A stretch of 10,637 bases of DNA from Bacteroidota bacterium (GTDB lineage Bacteria > Bacteroidota > Bacteroidia > B-17B0 > Aurantibacillaceae): the NCBI GenBank assembly GCA_025359355.1, contig JANYGR010000294.1, forward strand, positions 1 through 10,637, given 5' to 3'. A program made the position numbers and the translations under genes. Below the pieces are notes generated by a model. The model worked only from the letters and a program-made list of their open reading frames with translations. It was not told the DNA's origin and made no database searches. Of the stretch, positions 1-7,766 are shown in pieces; the stretch's first letter is position 1; each line of letters starts with the position of its first letter.

Positions 1-151
1 ATTTGAAACTAGTAATTACAATAATTATAATAATGCTTGGAATGGGACGGCAAATGGAAATATATTGCCTTCAGGTACTTATTTTTACGTTATCAAACTA
101 GATAATGGAACTGGTGTGAAAAAAGGTTGGATTGAATTAACTGGAAAATAG
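1..151 (+). CDS. C-terminal end of a T9SS type B sorting-domain (CHU_C) surface protein, partial
   Basis: Open frame entering from the left edge (first whole codon at base 2) and ending at TAG 149-151, giving 49 residues. The peptide runs FETSNYNN...NAWNG...PSGTYFYVI...KKGWIELTGK, the last part of the gliding-motility-associated C-terminal domain (CHU_C, TIGR04131 type) that sends proteins through the type IX secretion system. It aligns without gaps to the last 49 residues of the protein at 821-3949, with 30 identities by hand count, including FET, NAW, GTYFYVI and KKGW. The rest of the protein lies outside the window, so its N-terminal domains are unknown. It is most likely a secreted or surface-attached paralogue of the next gene. 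Confidence 0.85.
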   Translation, partial: FETSNYNNYNNAWNGTANGNILPSGTYFYVIKLDNGTGVKKGWIELTGK

Positions 152-210
152 AGATTCTTAGGATTTGAGGGACGGGAGGATTAGAAGGAGAAAAGTTCGA
201 GATAAATTAA

Positions 211-218
211 TAAATTTG
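211..218 (+). promoter_or_regulatory. Possible Bacteroidota -7 element before the repeat array
   Basis: TAAATTTG matches the Bacteroidota -7 consensus TAnnTTTG exactly. No convincing TTTG/TTG -33 element is seen at the usual distance upstream; that stretch is purine-rich (GGGACGGGAGG at 169-179). If real, transcription would run through the whole 21-bp array and leave a leader of about 600 nt before the ATG at 821. A chance match is quite possible in DNA this AT-rich. Confidence 0.2.
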
Positions 219-225
219 AAAGAAA

Positions 226-792
226 ATAATTAGAGTTTTAATTAAAGTAACAAAGTGTCGAATTAAAATGATTGGAGTTTAAACTCAAGTAACAAAGAAT
301 CGAACTAAAACGATTGGAATTCAAACTAAAGTAACAAAGAATCGAACTAAGATGATTAGAATTCAAATTAAAGTGATTAGAGTTTGAATTAAAACGATTG
401 GAATTCGAACTAAAGTAACAAAGAGTCGAATTAAAGTGATTAGAAATCGAACTAAAGTAATTGGAGTTTGAATTAAAATGATTGGAATTTAAACTAAAGT
501 AACAAAGAGTCGAACTAAAGTGATTGGAGTTTGATTTAAAGTAATATAGAGTCGAACTAAAATGATTGGAGTTTGAACTAAAGTAATTGGAGTTTGAATT
601 AAAATGACAAAGAGTTGAACTAAAATGATTGGAGTTTGATTTAAAGTAATATAGAGTCGAACTAAAATGATTGGAGTTTGAACTAATGTAATTGGAGTTT
701 GAATTAAAATGACAAAGAGTTGAACTAAAATGATTGGAATTCGAACTAAAGTGATTAGAAATCGAACTAAAGTGATTGGAGTTCAAACTAAA
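226..792. repeat. Tandem array of ~27 units of 21 bp
   Basis: Read from offset 226, the stretch divides into 27 consecutive 21-bp units with no indel (567 bp). The first unit is degenerate and the array fades into GTAACAAA after 792. Every unit ends in a form of RAAYTAAA (a few carry ATTTAAA, ACTCAA, CTAAG or CTAAT). There are two classes: 18 units with ATTGGA or ATTAGA in the front half, and 9 with ACAAAG or ATATAG (units starting at 247, 289, 331, 415, 499, 541, 604, 646, 709). Many units hold a dyad core of the form AGTTYRAACT; GAGTTTAAACTC at 275-286 is a perfect palindrome. On the plus strand each unit has only one or two C. All plus frames are stopped. The minus strand stays open only because 21 is a multiple of three. 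No function is known to me. Confidence 0.95.
520..729. repeat. 105-bp higher-order duplication inside the 21-bp array (two copies)
   Basis: The five-unit block 520-624 is repeated directly as 625-729. By eye the copies differ at only two bases (G520 against A625, and A582 against T687), whereas neighbouring single units differ far more. This looks like a recent duplication by replication slippage or unequal recombination, laid over an older, more diverged 21-bp array. Confidence 0.9.
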
Positions 793-820
793 GTAACAAA
801 TTAATCTGTAAGATAAGAAT

Positions 821-3800
821 ATGAAAACAAATATTAAATGGCTTTTTATTTTGATGTGTTTAGGTCACATCTCAACCAAGGGACAAACAAACTTAAACTC
901 TACACCCTTTTGTTTTGGTAATCCTCAAATGATAGCCAATATGCAATTTTGTACGAGAGCATACTCTACCGATTTTGAACATGATGGTGATTTGGATGTG
1001 GTAATATATGATACCCTACAACACGTATTAAAAGTATTTTTAAATAATGGTACTGGTTCTTTTCCAACATCATTAACTCAAAATGTACCTAATGTGATTG
1101 ATATTACTATAGGTCAATTAGCTGGTGGCGATTATTTTACTGATATAGCTTTGTTAAAATTAGATGGAACCATTCAAGTATTTAAAAATACAAGTGCCTC
1201 AACCACAGCGGCTTCTATTGCTTCATACACAGTATTGCCTCCGCCTACTTCGGTTCCTGTAACACAAGCATCATCAATAGATGCTATTGATTATAATGGT
1301 GATTATAATGATGATTTATTTGTCACTTATTATTATCAAATGAGTACGGTTACTCATTATAGGTACTTTGGCTACACTAATAATACAGCAGGAGGGTTTA
1401 ATTTAGAAACAACGATTGGAAATATCTTCACTAGTTATTCGATAAATTATATGGGAGATTGTAGTGTTGTTTTTGGAGACCTCAACAGTGATGGATATAA
1501 AGATGCTGTTTTTACATCAAGTCAAATTAGCGCTATATCAGTCGAAGTTCATACAACAAATTTCGCTTCTGTATTTACACCAACTCCTCCAACCGTTCAA
1601 ACTCTCTTGTCCACTACAATACCTGTTTCATTAACAGATATGCGAATAGAAGATTATAATAATGATTATATACTCGATGTAGGCATGTATGCTCAAGGAT
1701 ACGGTTTTTCTGTATTTGAAGGAAATGGAGCAACTACGCCAATATTTACAGAAACAGCAATAATTAATCCTCCAGGACAAGGATATAAATATTTGTGGAA
1801 AGATTTGAATAATGACGGTAAAAATGAGTTTCTCTCTATAGATAAAACGTCTGAAAAAATTTACATTAATAAGGGTGATTCTTCAGCAGCACAATTTAAT
1901 AGTAATCAAGATACAATTACATCATCTACTTCAGGTGGTAGTTCCGCTAATTTTATCATTGCTGATTTTGATGGAAACGGCTTAAATGATATTTTAACTT
2001 CAGGAGATTACAATTTTACTGGAGATGTTAGTTTAATAAAAAATTATTCATACACTTTTAAAACTACTGCCAATCATGGTGGGATAGTTTGCGGAGCATC
2101 ACCAGTAGCTTTATCGGTTAAAACATCTACATTAATAACAAACCCAAGTTATGTATGGAGTCCTTCAAGTCAAACTACAGCAACTATATCAACAACTAAT
2201 GCTACAACGCACTATGCTACTATAACTTATACCCCCGAGGCAGGAGCCACCTGTTCTATAACATCTTCTCCTTTAACAGTTACATTTATAGCTGGTACTT
2301 TACCTAGTTTTACAGTAACACCTCAAGCAAATCCATTTTGCACGAAGACACCTGGCGCATACTTCACGCCGTTAACTATTACAGGTTCAACAAACTATAC
2401 CTACACGCAAGTTAATATTGCTAATCCACAAATAGTTACTTCACCAGTTTACGTTTATCCCCATTTTGGACAAAACCTATATTCCATTGAAGCTTTAGAC
2501 CCTTCAGGCTGCATAAATAATAATGATATTTATATTACAGGCTTACAAGCACCAATCAATCCTTCTATCTCATCAAATCCTAACAATACAACTCTATGTG
2601 CGGGTTCTTCAGTTACATTAACTGCTTCAAATGACGGAACAACTACCTGCACTTGGATGCCAGGTTCACTCACAAATTCGGTTATTACTGTCGCACCTAC
2701 ATCATCTACAACTTATACAGTAGTGGTGTCAAAGGGAGTTTGTAAAGACTCTGCAACTTTTTATGTAAATGTTAGTCCTGTACCTATAATTAACGCAACG
2801 ATATCATCTACCAATATTTGCACCAATCAGGGTGGAGCAGTTGTAAATTATATGGGTACTTCAGGTAATACGTATACTACAACGGGAGGAAGTAATACTT
2901 ATACAGTTTCATCGCTTACTCTGAATCCAACAGCAACAACCGTATATACAATTACGGCAACAAACTCTTCGTATAGTGCTTGCCCATCTACAGACAGTAT
3001 ATTTACCATCAATGTTAATATAACCCCAACCGTAAATGTGTCTCCGCAAACAGCTACTGTTTGCGCTTATTACAGTACTACCTTAACGGCAAACGGAGCA
3101 GATCATTATATATGGTCTAACGGAGCAACTACTCAATCTACGGTTATAAACCCTTATTTATCAATTACCGTTTATACAGTTACTGGACAAGATGTAACGA
3201 GCTTGTGTTCTGATAGTAAAACAATTACAATTTATACTAAGTCATTACCAATAATTACAGCTAGTACTAACAGCACACAAATTTGTTCTGGCGGTTTAGC
3301 AGTTTTACAAGCGGGTGGAGGTACAACTTATTCTTGGTCGCCTGTTGGTATTATCAGTCAAAATGTTTCAGTATTTCCAACAACTAATATGACTTATACG
3401 GTATATGGTATGGGAACCAATGGTTGCGCTAATTTTGCTACTGTTTCGGTTGGAGTATTTCCTTCACAAAATATTAATGCTTATGCTACACCAAGTGCCA
3501 TTTGTGTAGGAGAAACTGCTACATTAAGTGTAACCGGAGGAACTCCAACTGTGGGTAATTATCAAAACGAAATTGTTTCTCCTACAATTAACACTTCATA
3601 CTCTGTTACTATAATAGATAATTATGGCTGTATGTATGATAGAGCAGCTTATGTTGAAGTAAATGCAACTTGTGCAACGTTGGTTTATAATGGCTTTACA
3701 CCTAACGGAGATGGCGTTAATGATTTTTTCTCTATCGACCACATTGATCATTTTACAAATAATAAAGTATCCATTTTTAATAGATGGGGAAATACTGTTT

Positions 3801-3949
3801 TTGAAACAACGAATTATAATAATGTAAATAATGCATGGGACGGAAAAGTGAAAGGTACAGTAGTGCCAAACGGAACTTATTTTTACGTTATTAATTTAAA
3901 CGATGGATCCGAACCTAAAAAAGGCTGGCTAGAAGTGACGGGGCAATAA
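821..3949 (+). CDS. Secreted FG-GAP/VCBS-like propeller and Ig-like repeat protein with T9SS type B sorting domain
   Basis: Large secreted protein of 1042 residues, likely exported by Sec and then the type IX secretion system to the cell surface or medium. Residues 1-22 form a signal peptide (hydrophobic WLFILMCLG, then KGQ). Residues ~45-410 carry about seven FG-GAP/VCBS-like blades with calcium-loop motifs such as DFEHDGDLD (51-59), DYNGDYNDD (157-165), DLNSDGYKD (220-228), DYNNDYILD (278-286), DLNNDGKNE (328-336) and DFDGNGLND (382-390), suggesting a beta-propeller. Residues ~415-950 are Thr/Ser-rich Ig/PKD-like modules, each opening near a Cys in motifs such as LCAGSSVTL and ICVGETATL. 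Residues ~955-1042 are the type B sorting domain (NGFTPNGDGVNDFF, VSIFNRWGNTVFE, GTYFYVI, KKGW). The start is supported by the signal peptide; there is no strong Shine-Dalgarno. The 21-bp array ends 28 bp upstream. The ligand is unknown; adhesion or gliding is inferred only from the family. Confidence 0.9.
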   Translation: MKTNIKWLFILMCLGHISTKGQTNLNSTPFCFGNPQMIANMQFCTRAYSTDFEHDGDLDVVIYDTLQHVLKVFLNNGTGSFPTSLTQNVPNVIDITIGQLAGGDYFTDIALLKLDGTIQVFKNTSASTTAASIASYTVLPPPTSVPVTQASSIDAIDYNGDYNDDLFVTYYYQMSTVTHYRYFGYTNNTAGGFNLETTIGNIFTSYSINYMGDCSVVFGDLNSDGYKDAVFTSSQISAISVEVHTTNFASVFTPTPPTVQTLLSTTIPVSLTDMRIEDYNNDYILDVGMYAQGYGFSVFEGNGATTPIFTETAIINPPGQGYKYLWKDLNNDGKNEFLSIDKTSEKIYINKGDSSAAQFNSNQDTITSSTSGGSSANFIIADFDGNGLNDILTSGDYNFTGDVSLIKNYSYTFKTTANHGGIVCGASPVALSVKTSTLITNPSYVWSPSSQTTATISTTNATTHYATITYTPEAGATCSITSSPLTVTFIAGTLPSFTVTPQANPFCTKTPGAYFTPLTITGSTNYTYTQVNIANPQIVTSPVYVYPHFGQNLYSIEALDPSGCINNNDIYITGLQAPINPSISSNPNNTTLCAGSSVTLTASNDGTTTCTWMPGSLTNSVITVAPTSSTTYTVVVSKGVCKDSATFYVNVSPVPIINATISSTNICTNQGGAVVNYMGTSGNTYTTTGGSNTYTVSSLTLNPTATTVYTITATNSSYSACPSTDSIFTINVNITPTVNVSPQTATVCAYYSTTLTANGADHYIWSNGATTQSTVINPYLSITVYTVTGQDVTSLCSDSKTITIYTKSLPIITASTNSTQICSGGLAVLQAGGGTTYSWSPVGIISQNVSVFPTTNMTYTVYGMGTNGCANFATVSVGVFPSQNINAYATPSAICVGETATLSVTGGTPTVGNYQNEIVSPTINTSYSVTIIDNYGCMYDRAAYVEVNATCATLVYNGFTPNGDGVNDFFSIDHIDHFTNNKVSIFNRWGNTVFETTNYNNVNNAWDGKVKGTVVPNGTYFYVINLNDGSEPKKGWLEVTGQ

Positions 3950-4038
3950 GGGATAGAAGAGACCGAAGGGACAAACAGGATGCGAGATAAATGATATAAG
4001 ACAAAGGTTTAATAACAAGAACTAAAAACAAGAAACTC

Positions 4039-4055
4039 TTTACCACAGTGGTAAA
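4039..4055. promoter_or_regulatory. 17-bp perfect dyad upstream of the PorP/SprF-like gene
   Basis: TTTACCACAGTGGTAAA has 8-bp arms around a single central A and ends 13 bp before the chosen ATG at 4069. The one-base centre is too tight for a full RNA hairpin; a 6-bp stem with loop ACAGT is possible but weak. The shape fits a dimeric regulator site better than a terminator, and it is followed by an A-rich rather than T-rich stretch. It is a single copy here and no regulator is known, so function is speculative. Confidence 0.4.
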
Positions 4056-4068
4056 AAATAAAAAAGAA

Positions 4069-5007
4069 ATGAAAAAAATAATTACAACGCTATTAACAGC
4101 AGCAACTTTATTAGGCTTTGCGCAACAAGATCCACAGTTCAGCCAATACCAGTTTAATCAAATGGTTATCAATCCAGCTTATGCAGGAAGCAGAGACGCC
4201 TTATCTGCTGTGGTAGATGTTCGTCAGCAATGGAGCGGTTTTGATGGAGCGCCTCGTACTCAAGCATTTAGCCTTCATGGTCCATTAAAAAAGAAACGGA
4301 TAGGATTAGGATTAAGTGGTTATGCCGATCAAATTGGACCTAAGAAAACGGTTGGTGTATATGGTAGTTTTGCTTATATACTTCCAATTACCAATAAACT
4401 TAAGTTATCGTTTGGTATCCGTGGAGGCATGGTAAGTTACAATTTCGATTGGAATAAAATATCTTACCAAAATCCTAATGAAGGGGCATCTAATTATGCT
4501 CCGCAATCACAACATACTATTTTAGATGTTGACGCTGGATTATTCTTAAAATCAAATTCGTTTTATTGTGGAATTAGTGCGACTCACATCAATGGCGCAA
4601 AAGTATATGACGAAAAAATAACCATTCTAAATACAGCAAACTCTTATAATCTGAATTATAATTTAAGTCCGCATTTGTTTTTCATTGTGAGTAAAGGATT
4701 TAAGCTAAGCGAAAGTGTTGTGTTTAATCCAACATTAATGATTAAGAATGTAAAAGGTATTACGAGTGGTGATATCAATATGAACTTCTTAATTAAGCAA
4801 CGCGTATGGCTTGGGGCTTTTTATAGAGGAGAAAGTACTTTAGGCGGATTAATTCAAGTGTTTGTAACTGAGAAACTCCGTGTAGGTTATGCGTATGATT
4901 TTAGTATGAACAGCACACAACGAACTTTAGGATCCGGGCATGAGATTATGATTGGATTCGATTTCAATACTTTTAAATCAAAAATGTTATCACCTCGTTA
5001 TTTATAA
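4069..5007 (+). CDS. PorP/SprF family type IX secretion outer membrane protein
   Basis: Predicted outer-membrane beta-barrel of 312 residues, in the usual size range of the family. A signal peptide of about 18 residues (MKKIITTLLTAATLLGFAQ) is followed by the family hallmark QFSQYQFNQ and NPAYAGS, then alternating hydrophobic/polar strands rich in Gly and aromatic residues to the C-terminus. In Flavobacterium johnsoniae SprF is needed for export of the type B cargo SprB, and in Porphyromonas PorP is a T9SS component; here the likely cargo is the protein encoded just upstream. ATG 4069 is chosen over an in-frame GTG at 4048 because it begins directly with a canonical signal peptide and because the GTG lies inside a dyad. 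The OmpA gene follows after 21 bp, implying co-transcription. Paralogues are common, so it may be a cargo-specific SprF rather than core PorP. Confidence 0.92.
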   Translation: MKKIITTLLTAATLLGFAQQDPQFSQYQFNQMVINPAYAGSRDALSAVVDVRQQWSGFDGAPRTQAFSLHGPLKKKRIGLGLSGYADQIGPKKTVGVYGSFAYILPITNKLKLSFGIRGGMVSYNFDWNKISYQNPNEGASNYAPQSQHTILDVDAGLFLKSNSFYCGISATHINGAKVYDEKITILNTANSYNLNYNLSPHLFFIVSKGFKLSESVVFNPTLMIKNVKGITSGDINMNFLIKQRVWLGAFYRGESTLGGLIQVFVTEKLRVGYAYDFSMNSTQRTLGSGHEIMIGFDFNTFKSKMLSPRYL

Positions 5008-5028
5008 TCATTACCCCACTATCAAGTT

Positions 5029-7698
5029 ATGAAGAATTTATCAAACTATATAATCATCGTTTTAACCTTAACAGCAAGCATATCGCTAGCTCAAAAGAAA
5101 AAAGCAGATAAGTACTACGAAAAATTACGCTATGCCAAAGCAATACCAGCTTATGAAAAAGCCATTAAAAAGAACTCGACTGATAAACAAGATGAGTTAA
5201 TTAAACTAGCGGATTGTTACCGCATCTTAAATGAATATGGCAAAGCCGAAAATTTTTATAAAGAGGCGATTGCTATTGGGAAAGCTCCTGCAGATGCATA
5301 TTACAATTATGGAAATGTATTAAAAAGTAATAACAAACATGATGAAGCTTTAAATCAGTATACCACTTATTTAAAAGATTACCCAACAGATTCAAAAGCA
5401 AAAAATGCACTTAAATCTTGCCAAGAAATAAAATATTGGGAAAGTAAACCAAAGGAATATGCTGTCAAAAATATTGAAGAAATCAATACTAAACGAGCAG
5501 AGTTTTGCCCGACATTATTCAATAATAAATTGGTGTATGTGGGCGAAAAGGTGAGTGATATAGTTGATTTCGAAGAATCAGGTACTAACAATCAACCTTT
5601 CTTAAATGTATTTTCTAGTGAAATAAAAAACAATACCTTCTTAAAATCTAAATCATTTTCAAATAAATTAAATACAGAGTTTCATGATGGGCCTATCTCT
5701 TTTTCGAGCGATGCGAAAATGGCCTATTTCACTCGTATTAATTATATAGTAAATAAACGTAATAAAAATTTTGTAAACAGAGCTAAGATCTATGTATCGA
5801 ACGCTTCCGGAAAAAACTGGACAAAGGCTATTCCTTTTAAATATAATAGTGATGATTATTCTTGCGCTCATCCTTCTATTAGTAATGATGGCAATACATT
5901 GTATTTTGCTTCTGATATGCCTGGTGGGCAAGGCGGACAAGATATTTGGATGTGTAAACGTAACGGAGATGTCTGGGACAAACCTGTTAATTTAGGTATT
6001 GATATTAATACGAGTGGCGATGAGTTATTTCCATACATCAGAAAAGATGGGATGTTGTTTTTCTCATCTAATGGTTTACCAGGCTTTGGCGATTTAGATA
6101 TCTTTTCTGCCAAGAACGTAGAAGGTCGCTGGTTATTGAATCGTAATGAAGGCTTGTTTTTAAATAGCACTGCTGATGATTTTGGTATTGTGTTTTCATC
6201 AGATAGTATGGGCTATTTTTCTTCTAACAAAGAAGGTGGAAAAGGAAGCGATGATATTTATTCATTCAAATACACTAATAAATCAATTGTTGTTGATGGT
6301 ATTGTATTACTAACCGAAAACACAAATGATCCTGCAAAAGACGTGAAAGTATATTTGTTAGATGATAAAGGAGTAGTTTTAGATTCGACAAGAACAAATG
6401 ATAAAGGATATTTTGTATTCAAAAACTTGGATATAGAAAAAGTGTATATGGCTGAGGTTGACGAAAGCAATACTGTTTTAAAAAATAAGTCACGTTATTA
6501 CTTAGCTGATAAAAATGGTAGCATTGCCCGTATCACTCATAAAGAAGGTAATAACAAAAAGTTTGTATTTAAAAACTTACCAGTTAATACTAATGGATTA
6601 CCTGATTTATATAATGAAGAGGAGTTAAGTTTAGCGGGTAATTTATTATATGGAGAAAGTCCTAGTAAACCAGTTGCCAATAAAAAAGTAACCATTAAAA
6701 ATGAGTTTGGTGATGTGGTAGAAGAAACTACTACCAATGAGTTTGGTGCGTTTGCATTTAAAAATTTACCAATAGATCAAAATTATACCTTATCGATTGA
6801 CGATAGTGATATTCCAGCTGACACAAAAATTATTTTAACTAATAAGTCTGGTAAAGAAGTGAAAATTGGTAAAGCGGGAAATAAAGGTAAATTCCAATTT
6901 GCTATATTAAATACAGACAAAACAGCTATACAAGATCTATTAGTGGATGATAAAGATTTGATTATGGCCTTGAATGGTTATTTATTGGATCAAGATAAAA
7001 AACCGTTGATGAATGCTAAAGTGTCTATTTTAAATAATTCTGCTTTGGTAGAAGATATTAATACGGATGATAAAGGGAAGTTTACCTTTAAAAATTTAGG
7101 AACGGATAAAAATTATGTGTTTGGTGTAGACGATTCTGATCCTCGTTTTAGCAATGTTTCTAAAATCTTAGTAGCAGATTCGAGAGGACGAATTGTGCGT
7201 GAAATTAAACGTGATAAAAACGGTAAGTTTGTATTTGAACTATTAGATATAGATAAAGTGGCTTTTGGTGATTTTACCGTAGACGATCCTTGGTTGCAAG
7301 TGTTGGAAATGAAAAACAAACAAAAACAAGAAGCCATTACTATTGTTGAAAAATTGTACTACGCTTATGGCGATTTTAAAATTGATGCCGCAGGTAAAAA
7401 CATCTTGGATAAAGTCATTTCGATATTAAATACCAATAAAAACTTAAATATCGAGTTAAGTTCTCATACCGATTCAAGAAGTACTGATTCTTATAATTTA
7501 ACTTTATCACAAAAACGTGCTAAAGCAGCAGTTGATTACATGATTGCAAAGGGAATAGATAAATCTCGCTTAAAAGCCATAGGATATGGCGAAACACGAT
7601 TGTTAAATCATTGTAAAAGTGATGTCCCTTGTAGCGAAGAAGAACATGCTATTAACAGAAGAACGGAATTTAAAATTGTTGAGGTTGGTAAAATTTAA
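5029..7698 (+). CDS. PorE-like OmpA family protein with TPR, PD40 and three ~112-residue repeats
   Basis: Periplasmic protein of 889 residues expected to bind peptidoglycan and support a T9SS complex. Order of parts: signal peptide 1-22 (ends SISLAQ, no lipobox Cys); TPR-type helices ~24-132; PD40 beta-propeller blades ~156-413 with motifs such as SISNDGNTLYFAS, IRKDGMLFFSS and FSSDSMGYFSS; three tandem repeats at ~421-532, 533-645 and 646-756, each a carboxypeptidase-regulatory/Cna-B-like unit with DKGYFVFKNL, EFGAFAFKNL or DKGKFTFKNL and then a second GKFxF-type segment; OmpA C-terminal domain ~774-886. In that domain D815 and R830, 15 residues apart, match the peptidoglycan-binding Asp and Arg of OmpA, and the Cys pair 862/868 before EEHAINRRTEF is typical of Bacteroidota members. 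PorE of Porphyromonas has the order TPR-PD40-CRD-OmpA but is a lipoprotein; here the middle region is enlarged and the lipobox is absent. It follows the PorP/SprF gene by 21 bp. Confidence 0.92.
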   Translation: MKNLSNYIIIVLTLTASISLAQKKKADKYYEKLRYAKAIPAYEKAIKKNSTDKQDELIKLADCYRILNEYGKAENFYKEAIAIGKAPADAYYNYGNVLKSNNKHDEALNQYTTYLKDYPTDSKAKNALKSCQEIKYWESKPKEYAVKNIEEINTKRAEFCPTLFNNKLVYVGEKVSDIVDFEESGTNNQPFLNVFSSEIKNNTFLKSKSFSNKLNTEFHDGPISFSSDAKMAYFTRINYIVNKRNKNFVNRAKIYVSNASGKNWTKAIPFKYNSDDYSCAHPSISNDGNTLYFASDMPGGQGGQDIWMCKRNGDVWDKPVNLGIDINTSGDELFPYIRKDGMLFFSSNGLPGFGDLDIFSAKNVEGRWLLNRNEGLFLNSTADDFGIVFSSDSMGYFSSNKEGGKGSDDIYSFKYTNKSIVVDGIVLLTENTNDPAKDVKVYLLDDKGVVLDSTRTNDKGYFVFKNLDIEKVYMAEVDESNTVLKNKSRYYLADKNGSIARITHKEGNNKKFVFKNLPVNTNGLPDLYNEEELSLAGNLLYGESPSKPVANKKVTIKNEFGDVVEETTTNEFGAFAFKNLPIDQNYTLSIDDSDIPADTKIILTNKSGKEVKIGKAGNKGKFQFAILNTDKTAIQDLLVDDKDLIMALNGYLLDQDKKPLMNAKVSILNNSALVEDINTDDKGKFTFKNLGTDKNYVFGVDDSDPRFSNVSKILVADSRGRIVREIKRDKNGKFVFELLDIDKVAFGDFTVDDPWLQVLEMKNKQKQEAITIVEKLYYAYGDFKIDAAGKNILDKVISILNTNKNLNIELSSHTDSRSTDSYNLTLSQKRAKAAVDYMIAKGIDKSRLKAIGYGETRLLNHCKSDVPCSEEEHAINRRTEFKIVEVGKI

Positions 7699-7713
7699 TT
7701 ATTTGATTTAGGT

Positions 7714-7746
7714 AGACCTTCAAGGTTTTTAAAACCTTGAAGGTCT
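7714..7746. terminator. 33-bp perfect palindrome, terminator-like, end of the T9SS cassette
   Basis: AGACCTTCAAGGTTTT and its exact reverse complement AAAACCTTGAAGGTCT flank a single T: 16-bp arms with no mismatch. It lies 15 bp after the OmpA stop and is the only strong stem after the cassette. The T-rich part is inside the stem and only TTT follows, so it is not a textbook intrinsic terminator. A palindrome of very similar sequence is, from memory, a recurring intergenic element in Bacteroidota genomes, so it may be a REP-like repeat that also ends transcription. Confidence 0.6.
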
Positions 7747-7766
7747 TTACTTCGACATCTTGTAGC

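Noticed and set aside
238..786. Minus-strand open frame of 182 codons with heptads of the type NSNHFSS
   Set aside because: It is open only because 21 is a multiple of three and the minus strand of the unit lacks stops. The start is TTG inside the repeat, there is no ribosome site, and unit differences fall at all three codon positions (for example H/Y, S/L, N/I), so there is no sign of protein selection.
226..792. CRISPR array
   Set aside because: Units are contiguous with no unique spacers, 21 bp is too short for repeat plus spacer, and no cas gene is present.
226..792. Replication-origin iterons
   Set aside because: No rep or dnaA-like gene and no DnaA boxes are seen; the neighbours are surface-protein genes.
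4048..4068. GTG start for the PorP/SprF-like protein, adding MVKNKKE
   Set aside because: The extension places a charged stretch before a clean signal peptide and begins inside a perfect dyad; ATG 4069 gives a canonical N-terminus.
5379..7337. Several open frames of 66-100 codons on the minus strand, and one of 67 on the plus strand, within 5029-7698
   Set aside because: They are shadows of the 889-residue OmpA protein, whose domains are clear over the whole length; none shows a recognisable motif or start context.
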